A stretch of DNA of 7,824 bases from Actinomycetota bacterium (GCA_016781115.1 JADDQX010000084.1:1559-9382), one strand, 5' to 3'; counted from the stretch's first letter, positions 1 through 6,618 are shown. The notes: generated from the sequence alone by a model not told the origin. Translations and numbers: made by a program.

Positions 1-50
1 CGCCCGATCCCGGTCGAGCAGCCGGTGATGAGGACCGGGTCGTTGTTCAT
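1..50 (-). CDS. Short-chain dehydrogenase/reductase, N-terminus only (partial)
   Basis: Reading the minus strand from the ATG at 50-48 gives MNNDPVLITGCSTGIG, followed by the first two bases of an Arg codon at the window edge. The beta-strand VLITG followed by the TGxxxGIG dinucleotide-binding motif (T9, G10, G14, G16) is the classic start of an NAD(P)(H)-dependent short-chain dehydrogenase/reductase with a Rossmann fold. Only 16 residues are visible, so substrate and subfamily cannot be judged. The ATG is chosen because the nearest upstream GTG is out of frame and runs into a stop overlapping this ATG. The coding region begins so close to the motif that little N-terminal sequence can be missing. 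A TAGCGT hexamer six bases before the ATG suggests leaderless transcription, divergent from the lipase gene to the right. The family call is secure for such a short fragment; anything more specific is not. Confidence 0.85.
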   Translation of the reverse strand, partial: MNNDPVLITGCSTGIG

Positions 51-56
51 GCGGTC

Positions 57-62
57 ACGCTA
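57..62 (-). promoter_or_regulatory. Candidate -10 element of a leaderless promoter for the dehydrogenase
   Basis: On the minus strand the hexamer TAGCGT (TANNNT type) is followed by exactly six bases (GACCGC) and then the ATG at 50. This would place the transcription start at the A of the start codon. No Shine-Dalgarno sequence precedes this ATG, and no clear -35 hexamer is seen. The same geometry occurs at four other starts in the window, which raises its credibility. It remains a sequence-based prediction. Confidence 0.5.
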
Positions 63-162
63 ACCCGCCTACAGCTCGCCGCCCCCAGCGTTCGTTCGTG
101 ATCACGGTTGGATACCGACGTTGTTTACGCACAGAGCGGAGACGGCAACCTCGAGCCGGCCA

Positions 163-168
163 CACAAT
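163..168 (+). promoter_or_regulatory. Candidate -10 element of a leaderless promoter for the lipase
   Basis: CACAAT matches TATAAT at four of six positions, including the most conserved A at position 2 and T at position 6. It is followed by six bases (GTAGTG) and the ATG at 175. No Shine-Dalgarno sequence lies before that ATG, so a leaderless transcript fits. No -35 is recognisable. It is weaker than the other hexamers because its first base is C, but the spacing is identical. Confidence 0.4.
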
Positions 169-174
169 GTAGTG

Positions 175-963
175 ATGCTCATCGGTCTTTCTCCCCAGCG
201 GCGCCGGCTGTTGATCGCGGCCCTGGTCTTGGTGGCCGCGCTCACGGCCGGCCTTGTGATCTCCCGAACCGGATCGGAGCCGCCCCTGCGCGCGTCGGGT
301 CCCGTTCCGGTCGTGTTGGTGCACGGCTTCGGCGGCGATTCCTCTTCCATGGCCGCGATCCAGGCGCGCCTCCAGCGTGAGGGGCTGCAGGTGATCTCGC
401 TCGATCTTCCCAACGGCGGGACCGGTGACATCGTCGAATCAGCCGAGGCGGTGGCCGACGCGGTCGACGACACGCGTTCGTCCACGGTCGACCTGATCGG
501 CTTCTCGATGGGCGGCCTCGTGATCCGGGCTTACCTCGAGCACCACGACGGGCTCGATCGCGCTCGCCATGTCGTGACGCTCGGGTCGCCGCATCACGGG
601 ACGAACGTCGCGGGCGCGGCCGCCATCGCGGACCCCGGGCTGTGCGTAGACGCGTGCGACCAGATGACTCCCGGCTCCGCGTTCCTGGAGGAGCTGAACG
701 AGCCGGACGAGACGCCGTCCGGGCCCAGCTTCGTCACCGTGTGGACCTCGCTCGACGAGACCGTGACTCCCCCCGAAACCGCAACGCTGGACGGGGCCGT
801 GAACGTGCAGGTGCAGTCGGTGTGCCCGGGCTCGACCGCCGGCCACGGAGACCTGCCGCGCGACCCGATGGTTCTGGGACTGATCGTGCGGGCGCTGCGT
901 GGAGAGCTGGTGGCGACGCCGAGCCCGGCAGCGTGCCAGAGGCTGAGTCGGCTCGGGAGCTAG
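175..963 (+). CDS. Secreted or membrane-anchored lipase/esterase, alpha/beta-hydrolase (class 2 lipase type)
   Basis: A 262-residue serine hydrolase likely to cleave ester bonds of lipids outside the cytoplasm. Residues 9-29 form an Arg-Arg-Arg plus hydrophobic segment, a signal peptide or N-terminal anchor. The fold then follows the Bacillus LipA/Streptomyces lipase order: HGFGG oxyanion loop (H50, G51), nucleophile elbow GFSMG with Ser111, the strand VVTLGSPHHG, then candidate catalytic Asp194 (WTSLDE) and His224 (AGHGD). Four cysteines (157, 161, 217, 254) could form two disulfides, fitting an exported enzyme. The ATG at 175 is preferred over an in-frame TTG at 121 because the added 18 residues would precede the signal segment and the ATG has a -10-like hexamer at leaderless spacing. 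The gene converges on the ABC permease gene and shares its stop palindrome. A PGAP1-like or other esterase role is the main alternative; the substrate is not visible. Confidence 0.88.
   Translation: MLIGLSPQRRRLLIAALVLVAALTAGLVISRTGSEPPLRASGPVPVVLVHGFGGDSSSMAAIQARLQREGLQVISLDLPNGGTGDIVESAEAVADAVDDTRSSTVDLIGFSMGGLVIRAYLEHHDGLDRARHVVTLGSPHHGTNVAGAAAIADPGLCVDACDQMTPGSAFLEELNEPDETPSGPSFVTVWTSLDETVTPPETATLDGAVNVQVQSVCPGSTAGHGDLPRDPMVLGLIVRALRGELVATPSPAACQRLSRLGS
960..963. other. Shared palindromic stop codons of two convergent genes (CTAG)
   Basis: The four bases CTAG contain TAG for the lipase on the plus strand (961-963) and, read on the other strand, TAG for the ABC permease (962-960). The two genes therefore overlap tail to tail by four bases. 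There is no room for an intergenic terminator, so the 3' ends of both transcripts must lie inside the opposite gene. Confidence 0.95.
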
Positions 964-1769
964 CTCTCGATGTCCTTCGTCGCGAAGTTCGCCCAGGCGG
1001 CGCCGAGGAAGACGGCGATGTACACGGCTTGGATAGCGAAACCTCGCGTCACGTCGTGCCACAGGACCGGGTATCGGAAGAGGTCGACGAAGGACAGCCA
1101 GTAGTGCGTGGGCAGGTAGGGGCGGATGCTCTCTGCGGCCACCAGCAGGTCCAGGACCTGTGACGTAACGAGCGCCGCCATCGCACCGAGAGCGGCGCCG
1201 AGGCCGGAGTCGGTGAGCGTCGACAGGAACAAGGCGATGCTCGCCACGCCCAGCATCGATACGGCGATGAAGATGACGCTGACGGCCGTCCGCCAGGTCG
1301 CGTCCTGCGCCGCGATCGTCCGGCCGGACACCGTCGGGAGCGGCTTGATCCCGAAGAACGCTCCTCCTATGAGGTAGCCGACCGCCGCCACGACCACGAC
1401 CGCGAGGAAGACGAACACGGTCGTGATCGCGAGCTTCGTGAACAACAACCTCGTGCGCCCGACCGGCCGGATCAAGAGGTAGCGCAGCGTTCCCGCAGAG
1501 GCTTCACCTGCCACCGCATCCCCGGCGATCACCGAGACGGCGATCGGTAGGAACACCGGGAGGATCAGAGCGAGGGCCGCGACCGGGAACAGTGCTCCGT
1601 TGCCGAGCACCTGCGACAGGAAGGGGGGGCCGGAGCCGGCCCGCGGCCCGATCCCGCTCACCTTCAGGAACACCGCCACGATGACGGGCAGCGAAGTGAG
1701 CAGCGCGATCGTCACCCACGTCCGCGGTCTCGTAAGAAGCTTTCGCAGCTCAACCAGGAACACGCGCAC
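960..1769 (-). CDS. ABC-2 type exporter permease subunit
   Basis: A 269-residue polytopic membrane protein, the channel subunit of an ABC-2 exporter. About six hydrophobic segments are seen: after RPRTW near residues 16-36; two around the long NGALFPVAAL to SVIAG stretch and the TTVFVFLAVVVVAAVG stretch; two in the TAVSVIFIAVSM to ALGAMAALV region; and one near the C-terminus (IQAVYIAVFLGAAWA). Between the second and third lies AGDAVAGEASAGTLRYLLIRPVGRTRLLFTKL, shown here only to mark the hallmark ABC-2 coupling motif (GE..SGTL..LL..P..R). The GTG at 1769 is chosen; a second GTG six bases downstream is possible. It overlaps the upstream ATPase gene by 20 bases, with a weak GAGCGAG ribosome site, so translational coupling is likely. 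The partner is the adjacent ATPase. The transported substrate is unknown; drug, peptide or lipid efflux are all possible for this family. Confidence 0.87.
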   Translation of the reverse strand: MRVFLVELRKLLTRPRTWVTIALLTSLPVIVAVFLKVSGIGPRAGSGPPFLSQVLGNGALFPVAALALILPVFLPIAVSVIAGDAVAGEASAGTLRYLLIRPVGRTRLLFTKLAITTVFVFLAVVVVAAVGYLIGGAFFGIKPLPTVSGRTIAAQDATWRTAVSVIFIAVSMLGVASIALFLSTLTDSGLGAALGAMAALVTSQVLDLLVAAESIRPYLPTHYWLSFVDLFRYPVLWHDVTRGFAIQAVYIAVFLGAAWANFATKDIES

Positions 1770-2682
1770 CTCGCTCGTTGGTGAGCTGCAGGAACACGTC
1801 TTCCAACGTGGGGCGTTCCAGGATCAGCTCGCGCACGTCGACCCCGTTCGTCACGAGGCGCCGGTTGAGCTCCTCCGGTGAGGCGCCGCCGAGCTCCAGC
1901 GCCACGCCCGCTGCATCCCGTGTCACCGAATGGAACCCGTTCGACGCGCCGAGCACGCGTTCGGCCTCACCGGGATCGTCGGTGACGATCCGTACGCGTC
2001 CGGTTGGCGCCAACAGCCTGGCGATCTCGTCTTGGGCCAGGAGCCGTCCGCGGTTGATGATCGCGGCGCGCGTGCAGATGCTCTCGACCTCGCCGAGCAG
2101 GTGACTGGACAGCACGATCGTCGTTCCTTGCGCGACCAACTCCTCGAGCAGAGCGCGTATGTCGCGCATCCCTTGAGGGTCCAGCCCGTTCGTGGGCTCG
2201 TCGAGGATCAACAGCTCGTGCGGGCGCAACAACGTCCTGGCCAGACCCAGCCGCTGCTGCATCCCGGTGGAGAACGCGTTGAAAGGTTTGCGCCCGACGC
2301 TTCCTAGACCAACCCGCTCCAGCGCGTCCTCGATCCGGGCGCGGCGGGTGCGTTTCGCTCCGCCCGGGCCGGCGGCGTCGAACAGCGCGAGGTTGCTGCG
2401 GGCAGACAGGTGCGGGTAGAAACCGGGACCCTCCACGAGCGTGCCGATCCGCGGGAGCACGTCGCGGACCTTCCTCGGCACCGGTTTCCCGAGGACCTCG
2501 ATGCTGCCGCCGGTCGGATACACCAGCCCGAGGATCATCCTCAGCGTCGTCGTCTTCCCGGAGCCGTTCGGGCCGAGGAAGCCGAACAGGTCGCCCTCGT
2601 GTACCTCGAGGTCGACGTGGTCCACCGCAAGCGTCGCCCCGAAACGCTTCGTGAGGTTGTGCGTCAGCAGCGCCCGGCTCAC
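1750..2682 (-). CDS. ABC exporter ATP-binding subunit (BcrA/NatA-like)
   Basis: A 310-residue nucleotide-binding subunit that powers the neighbouring ABC-2 permease. Visible motifs are Walker A GPNGSGKT (37-44), an ABC signature FSTGM (137-141, a variant of LSGGQ), Walker B LLILDEP with D161 and E162, a D-loop GLD (166-168) and the switch His194 (LSSHL). The usual Q-loop Gln is replaced by Glu84 in GTLVEGPGFYP, a variant I associate with BcrA-like bacitracin or lantibiotic efflux ATPases. The C-terminal 100 residues end with RPTLEDVFLQLT, typical of this exporter class. The start is the GTG at 2682, which overlaps the TGA of the upstream gene as GTGA; it places the first beta-strand (ALLTHNLTKRF) at the usual distance. 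The reading frame stays open to 3207 but that extension is antisense-like and lacks family sequence. Substrate unknown. Confidence 0.9.
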   Translation of the reverse strand: MSRALLTHNLTKRFGATLAVDHVDLEVHEGDLFGFLGPNGSGKTTTLRMILGLVYPTGGSIEVLGKPVPRKVRDVLPRIGTLVEGPGFYPHLSARSNLALFDAAGPGGAKRTRRARIEDALERVGLGSVGRKPFNAFSTGMQQRLGLARTLLRPHELLILDEPTNGLDPQGMRDIRALLEELVAQGTTIVLSSHLLGEVESICTRAAIINRGRLLAQDEIARLLAPTGRVRIVTDDPGEAERVLGASNGFHSVTRDAAGVALELGGASPEELNRRLVTNGVDVRELILERPTLEDVFLQLTNERGARVPG

Positions 2683-3779
2683 AGCGTGCCGTCCGCCGTA
2701 TGCGCGGCGAGGTCCGCGGCTACGCGCTCGAGTGCTTCGACGACGACGGGACCGGAAACGATGAAGGACACGTCGCCGTGGGTCAGGAACAGGGTGTTCA
2801 CGAGCGCCGTTTCGAGCACCCGGGCTGCGCCCCAAGATCGCGAGATCACGGGAGCCGACCTCAGAGCGTCCGCTCGCTCGGGCGACAGGTGGGTCGGAAG
2901 GGCCAGCACCGCCACGCGTTCGAAGCCGTCGCCGTAGGTGCTGGCGGCGCGAGCGACCACGCTCGAACGTCGCATCCCCGCCAGCTCGTCCGGCAGCACG
3001 AACGGAGACACCTCGTTGACCTCGTGGGCGAAGTCGGTGACGGAGCGGTGGTTGACGCCGGCGCCTCGAGGGACTTTGAAGCGGATCGTTGGGCGCGCCG
3101 GCGCGGAGATGTCGACGTCGAGGAAGCTGGACGAGAGAACCGGGTGGTCCGAGGCGCGCGGGTAGATCTCCACCCGCAACGGAAGTCCCGATGACGGATC
3201 GGCCCACAGAGCTGCGCGCTCGACCGTGGTCGTGGCGGAGGCGGGATCGATGTTGAGCCCTGCGGCTGTGATGCCTGCGATCCGGCGCCCCGGCAGCGCC
3301 GTCACTTCGGCCTCGTCCGCGGCTTCAGCGATCAACCGTCCGAGCTCGGGTGGAAGGAGGTCCGCGGGACGCGGCAAGCGCACGGTCGGATGGCCATCTA
3401 CCCGGGTCGCCGTCCGCCGAGCGGAGTCCCATAGCCACAGGCCGCTCTCGTCCATGTACGTGTCGCGCTCGGCTGCGGACAGAAGCTCGTCTACCCGCCA
3501 GGCGGTGGGAGACGCGGACCAGACGCGAATCCCCGTGGTCTGCGCGAACAGATCGGCCAATCGCCCCGCCTGTGGCACGTCCGGCAAGGGCAGAGCCCCG
3601 GTGCTCTCGGCGTAGCCCTCGAACGCGATGTCCTCGGAGGCCAGCACCCGCTCCAACAGCACTTCCGGCGATACTCCCGGCGCCCGGGTGGGGAGCGCCG
3701 CGATCGCCGCCGGCAGCGCCGCGAGGGCCGCGGTGGCGGTGACGACGACGATCCAGCGCCAAGATCGGGTGCTGGGCAT
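2679..3779 (-). CDS. Secreted LolA/RseB-like protein co-encoded with an ABC exporter
   Basis: A 366-residue protein with an N-terminal hydrophobic segment (about residues 9-29, preceded by Arg and Trp) acting as signal peptide or anchor. No lipobox Cys is present. The mature part begins PEVLLERVLASEDIAFEGYAES, resembling the opening helix and first strand of the LolA/MucB-RseB fold, followed by strands with WRVDELL, YMDESGLWLWD and a later PLRVEIYPR segment. This fold is a half-barrel that binds lipid or acyl groups, and in RseB it senses mislocalised lipids. The assignment rests on pattern, not on catalytic residues, so it is moderate. The ATG at 3779 is the only good start; TATGTT lies upstream. 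The gene leads the three-gene minus-strand operon and its TGA overlaps the ATPase GTG. Likely role: an extracytoplasmic substrate-binding or sensing partner of the exporter (inference). Confidence 0.6.
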   Translation of the reverse strand: MPSTRSWRWIVVVTATAALAALPAAIAALPTRAPGVSPEVLLERVLASEDIAFEGYAESTGALPLPDVPQAGRLADLFAQTTGIRVWSASPTAWRVDELLSAAERDTYMDESGLWLWDSARRTATRVDGHPTVRLPRPADLLPPELGRLIAEAADEAEVTALPGRRIAGITAAGLNIDPASATTTVERAALWADPSSGLPLRVEIYPRASDHPVLSSSFLDVDISAPARPTIRFKVPRGAGVNHRSVTDFAHEVNEVSPFVLPDELAGMRRSSVVARAASTYGDGFERVAVLALPTHLSPERADALRSAPVISRSWGAARVLETALVNTLFLTHGDVSFIVSGPVVVEALERVAADLAAHTADGTL

Positions 3780-3788
3780 GATCGAGCC

Positions 3789-3794
3789 AACATA
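3789..3794 (-). promoter_or_regulatory. Candidate -10 element for the LolA-like/ABC operon
   Basis: On the minus strand TATGTT (four of six matches to TATAAT) is followed by six bases (GGCTCG) and an A at 3782, giving a 3-nt leader (ATC) before the ATG at 3779. No Shine-Dalgarno sequence is present. This is a near-leaderless arrangement consistent with the other starts in the window. No convincing -35 is visible. Confidence 0.5.
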
Positions 3795-4025
3795 AGCCGC
3801 GCCCAAGCAGCTCCCGACCACCTGGCCCCCCGAAGGTGCAGCCGACTCAACAGCGGCCGGGGAGGATGGCGGTGCATCCGAGGCGAGTTCCGAAGCGCCG
3901 CGGTTAGTCGGAGCTGCCTCCGAAGGCGGCGGCTCCGGCTGCAAGCTTCGGCTGTCTGAGCCACCGGGTGCGCCGACACCGGACCCGGCCGCCCCCCGAG
4001 GTGCCCCCTCCCGCCCCTCCCGCTT

Positions 4026-4065
4026 TGTTCGCTGTATGTCCCGAAAACGGGACGAACGCCGAACA
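4026..4065. repeat. 40-bp concentric dyad, probable operator
   Basis: A perfect 16-bp hairpin-type palindrome GTCCCGAAAACGGGAC (4038-4053) is centred at 4045.5. An outer inverted pair, TGTTCG (4026-4031) and CGAACA (4060-4065), has exactly the same centre. A further two pairs between them match (GT at 4034-4035 with AC at 4056-4057). In total 14 of the 18 base pairs flanking the central AAAA are symmetric. It lies about 64 bp upstream of the predicted transcription start of the ATPase gene at 4110, with no T-run, so an operator for a dimeric or tetrameric regulator fits better than a terminator. The cognate regulator is not in the window. Confidence 0.6.
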
Positions 4066-4097
4066 GAGGCCGGGGGAGAGAGGCGGGGCGCGCTGAT

Positions 4098-4103
4098 TAG
4101 GGT
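4098..4103 (+). promoter_or_regulatory. Candidate -10 element of a leaderless promoter for the NodIJ-type exporter
   Basis: TAGGGT is followed by six bases (TCGCCC) and the ATG at 4110, so transcription would begin at the start codon. No Shine-Dalgarno sequence precedes the ATG. The expected -35 position (about 4075-4080) is purine-rich and does not resemble TTGACA, so an activator or alternative sigma factor may be needed. Confidence 0.5.
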
Positions 4104-4109
4104 TCGCCC

Positions 4110-5057
4110 ATGACTCCGAGCGCGTCCTCCGGCTCCGACGCGTTGATCGTCGCGAGCGGCTTGAGCAAGAGGTTCGAGTCTCTGATCGCGGTCGACGGCG
4201 TCGAGTTCGAGGTCCGCAGAGGCGAGGTGTTCGGCTTCCTCGGACCTAACGGAGCCGGCAAGACGTCCACGATGCGGATGATCGGCTGCACCTCGCCGCG
4301 CACCAGCGGGGAGTTGCGAGTGATGGGCATGGACCCCGCCACCCACGCATCGGAGATAAAGGCGCGCCTGGGGGTGGTCCCGCAAGCCGACAACCTCGAC
4401 ATCGAGCTCACGGTCCGCGAGAACCTCGAGATGTACGCCCGCTACTTCGATGTGCCACGCGACACCGCCGCGGAGCGCATCGACGAGCTGATCGACTTCG
4501 TGCAGCTGAGAGACAAAGCCACCAGCAAGGTCGACCCTCTCTCGGGCGGGATGAAGCGCCGCCTCACGATCGCGAGAGCTCTCGTCAACCGGCCCGACCT
4601 GATCCTGCTGGATGAGCCGACGACGGGTCTGGACCCGCAAGCGCGCCACCTCGTTTGGGAGCGGCTCTATCGCCTGAAGCAGAGCGGCGTGACTCTCGTG
4701 ATCACGACGCACTACATGGATGAGGCCGAGCAATTGTGCGACCGGCTCGTGGTGATGGACAAGGCCAAGATCGTGGCAGAGGGCTCGCCGCGCCAGTTGA
4801 TCGAGCGCTACAGCACGAGAGAGGTCCTGGAGCTACGCCTGACCGATCCCGCGCGGAAGAAGCTCGCCGCCTCCCTCGACGGTCTGGCCGAGCGAGCCGA
4901 GTGGCTGCCCGACCGGGTCCTGCTCTACACGCCGTCGGGCGACACGGCCCTCGCCTCGATCCACGAGCGCGGCATCGAGACCGACAGCGCTCTCGTTCGA
5001 AGAGCGACGTTGGAGGACGTCTTCTTGACGATCACCGGCCGGTCTCTGATCGAGTGA
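4110..5057 (+). CDS. ABC exporter ATP-binding subunit (NodI/DrrA type)
   Basis: A 315-residue ATPase that drives export through the two permeases encoded immediately downstream. Motifs are complete: Walker A GPNGAGKT (45-52), Q-loop Gln92 in GVVPQADNLD, signature LSGGM (144-148), Walker B LILLDE with D168 and E169, D-loop GLD (173-175) and switch His201 in TTHYMDEAEQL. The run VPQADNLDIELTVREN, the KRRLTIARALVNRP segment and TTHYMDEAEQLCDRLVVMD are very close to the NodI branch, which exports lipo-chitin Nod factors in rhizobia; the same branch in non-symbionts (DrrA/CcmA-like) has varied or unknown substrates. The C-terminal domain ends in RRATLEDVFLTITGRSL, usual for the class. The ATG at 4110 fits the start of the ABC fold after a short Ser-rich tail. 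Its TGA overlaps the next gene as GTGA. A symbiotic role should not be inferred from the name. Confidence 0.92.
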   Translation: MTPSASSGSDALIVASGLSKRFESLIAVDGVEFEVRRGEVFGFLGPNGAGKTSTMRMIGCTSPRTSGELRVMGMDPATHASEIKARLGVVPQADNLDIELTVRENLEMYARYFDVPRDTAAERIDELIDFVQLRDKATSKVDPLSGGMKRRLTIARALVNRPDLILLDEPTTGLDPQARHLVWERLYRLKQSGVTLVITTHYMDEAEQLCDRLVVMDKAKIVAEGSPRQLIERYSTREVLELRLTDPARKKLAASLDGLAERAEWLPDRVLLYTPSGDTALASIHERGIETDSALVRRATLEDVFLTITGRSLIE

Positions 5058-5812
5058 GAGCGCGCAAGATCGTCCGGCGCAACTGGCTGGTCCACTGGAG
5101 GTCGCGCCGAAGCTCGCTCCTGCTATCGGTGCTGACCCCGGTGATGTTTCTGTCCGCGATGGGACTCGGCCTCGGGTCGCTTGTCCAGGAGCGGAACGCT
5201 TTCGGGGGCGTCGAGTACGCGGCCTTCTTCGCGACCGGCATCCTCGCCGCCAGCTGCATGCAGACCGGCTTCTTCAGCGCGACCTATCCCGTGATGAGCA
5301 AGATCACGTGGCAGAGGAACTACGAAGCTCTCGTGGCGTCGCCTCTGAGCGTTCGGGACATCTTCCTGGGCGAGCTCTCGTGGATGGGTATCGTTCTGGC
5401 GCAGCTCGCGATCCCCTTCCTCGCGGTGATGACGCTGTTCGGGTTCGTGCATTCGTTCGCCGCCGTCTTGGCGATCCCCGTCGTGATCTTGCTGGGTCTC
5501 GCCTGCGCCGCCGCCACGTTCGCTTTCACCGCAACGCTTCAGACGGACGAGCCGTTCACGTGGATGTTCAGGTTCATCGTGACTCCGCTGTTCCTTCTGT
5601 CCGGGACCTTCTTCCCGATCGCCGAGCTCCCGTCGTGGGCGCAGGTCCTCGCGCACCTCACGCCTCTCTTCCACGGCGTCGAGCTCGTGAGGATGCTGAC
5701 GCTCTACGACCTGGAGGTCACCGCCCTCTGGCATCTCACCTACCTCCTGGTGCTGCTGGCGGCCGGCATCATGCTCGGGATCCGCAACTTGGAGAGGCGG
5801 TTGTTGCCGTAG
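5054..5812 (+). CDS. ABC-2 exporter permease (NodJ/DrrB type), first paralogue
   Basis: A 252-residue membrane protein starting at the GTG at 5054, which overlaps the stop of the ATPase gene. It has about six hydrophobic segments: SLLLSVLTPVMFLSAMGLG near 22-40, a FFATGILAASCM segment, LAQLAIPFLAVMTLFGF, AVLAIPVVILLGLACAAATFAF, the FIVTPLFLLSGTFFP segment, and a C-terminal WHLTYLLVLLAAGIMLGI. The stretch KITWQRNYEALVASPLSVRDIFLGEL is the cytoplasmic coupling region and SGTFFPIAELP is the NodJ/DrrB hallmark. No ribosome site is seen, so expression probably depends on translational coupling. Together with the second permease it likely forms a heterodimeric pore served by one ATPase type. The substrate is unknown. 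Confidence 0.9.
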   Translation: MRARKIVRRNWLVHWRSRRSSLLLSVLTPVMFLSAMGLGLGSLVQERNAFGGVEYAAFFATGILAASCMQTGFFSATYPVMSKITWQRNYEALVASPLSVRDIFLGELSWMGIVLAQLAIPFLAVMTLFGFVHSFAAVLAIPVVILLGLACAAATFAFTATLQTDEPFTWMFRFIVTPLFLLSGTFFPIAELPSWAQVLAHLTPLFHGVELVRMLTLYDLEVTALWHLTYLLVLLAAGIMLGIRNLERRLLP

Positions 5813-6612
5813 TGGCCATCGAAGCAGCACACGCCTCGCCGCCGCCGTCGCTGCACCGGGCGGTCAAGCTCGTCCAGCGCAACATCCTTGCCTACAAGCA
5901 CTACTGGATCGCCCTCGTCAGCGGGTTCTTCGAACCCGTCTTCTATCTCGCGGCCGTGGGATTCGGCGTCGGCCGATACGTGGAGTCCGTTCCGTACGCG
6001 GGGACCACTCTCGATTACGCCTCGTTCCTCGCGCCGGGGATGCTCGCCGCGTCAACGTTGAACGGAGCGATCTTCGACGGGTTCTTCGGTCCCTTCTTCA
6101 AGCTCAACTGGATGAAGACCTACGACGGCATCGTCACCACGCCGATGTCGATCCCGGACATCGCGCTCGGCGAGGTGCTTTGGGCGCTCATCCGCGGAAC
6201 CATCTACGGCACCGGGTTCCTCATCGTGATGACGGCGCTGGGTCTCGTGCATTCGCCGTGGGGAGCGCTCGCGCTGCCCGCGATCATGCTCTCGGGCGGT
6301 GCACTCTCAGCCGGAGCGATGATCCTCACCGGCGTCACGAAAGAGATCGCATCGCTCGAGAAGGTCATGACGTTGGTGGTCTTCCCGCTGTTCCTCTTCT
6401 CGGGCACGTTCTTTCCCGTATCGCTCTATCCCGAGTACCTGCGCCCGGTGGTTCAGGCGACACCGCTGTACCACTCGGCGTCGCTGCTGCGGGCGCTGAC
6501 GACCGGCGAGGTGGGTCTTGGAACGCTGTGGCACGTCGTCTATCTCGTTGCGATGCTGGTCATCGCCAGCATCGTCGCCACGCGCCTGATCAGGAGGCGG
6601 CTGATCTCGTAG
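5812..6612 (+). CDS. ABC-2 exporter permease (NodJ/DrrB type), second paralogue
   Basis: A 266-residue permease homologous to the preceding one. Shared landmarks are the amphipathic N-terminus (RNILAYKHYW versus RNWLVHWRSR), ML/ILAAS, the coupling stretch NWMKTYDGIVTTPMSIPDIALGEVLW, FLFSGTFFPVSLYPEYL and TPLYHSASLLRALT. About six membrane segments are visible. The chosen GTG at 5812 shares its first G with the previous TAG stop (TAGTG). GGAGAGG at 5791-5797 is a possible ribosome site but is about 14 bases away, so coupling is likely. It carries a longer N-terminal tail (AIEAAHASPPPSLHRA) than the first permease. Tandem duplication followed by divergence into an obligate heterodimer is the simplest reading. 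The frame is open far upstream but that part is a shadow of the first permease gene. Confidence 0.9.
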   Translation: MAIEAAHASPPPSLHRAVKLVQRNILAYKHYWIALVSGFFEPVFYLAAVGFGVGRYVESVPYAGTTLDYASFLAPGMLAASTLNGAIFDGFFGPFFKLNWMKTYDGIVTTPMSIPDIALGEVLWALIRGTIYGTGFLIVMTALGLVHSPWGALALPAIMLSGGALSAGAMILTGVTKEIASLEKVMTLVVFPLFLFSGTFFPVSLYPEYLRPVVQATPLYHSASLLRALTTGEVGLGTLWHVVYLVAMLVIASIVATRLIRRRLIS

Positions 6613-6618
6613 CTGTAC

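Larger units (their letters stand above)
3780..4109. other. Divergent intergenic regulatory region (330 bases, no gene)
   Basis: This stretch separates two outward-facing ABC exporter operons. No reading frame here looks coding: the minus-strand frame that runs through it upstream of 3779 has no family sequence and is low-complexity Pro/Ala/Ser/Arg. It holds the -10 candidates for both operons at its ends and a large dyad at 4026-4065. A C-rich, G-poor stretch lies at about 3990-4020. A 6-bp inverted pair (CCGAAG at 3920-3925, CTTCGG at 3946-3951) is also present but may be chance in such GC-rich DNA. I see no RNA gene or terminator. Confidence 0.7.

Noticed and set aside
121..174. An 18-residue N-terminal extension of the lipase from a TTG at 121
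   Set aside because: It would put polar residues ahead of the signal segment, has no good ribosome site, and the ATG at 175 has a -10-like hexamer at leaderless spacing.
2683..3207. An N-terminal extension of the minus-strand ABC ATPase to 3207
   Set aside because: It overlaps the LolA-like gene in another frame, is Arg/Pro-rich without family sequence, and the ABC fold begins directly after the GTG at 2682.
3920..3951. Inverted pair CCGAAG/CTTCGG in the divergent intergenic region
   Set aside because: Only six bases with a 20-base gap in very GC-rich DNA; not distinguishable from chance.
4038..4053. The GTCCCG-AAAA-CGGGAC hairpin as a transcription terminator
   Set aside because: There is no T-run on either strand and both flanking genes point away from it, so no transcript needs to end there.
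3780..4733. A minus-strand upstream extension of the LolA-like gene (open frame to 4733)
   Set aside because: The part beyond 4109 is antisense to the NodI-type ATPase and the rest is low-complexity; the signal peptide begins right after the ATG at 3779.
4110..6612. A nodulation (Nod factor export) role for the plus-strand exporter
   Set aside because: Similarity to NodI/NodJ reflects a broad exporter branch; no Nod factor synthesis genes are present and the window looks actinobacterial.
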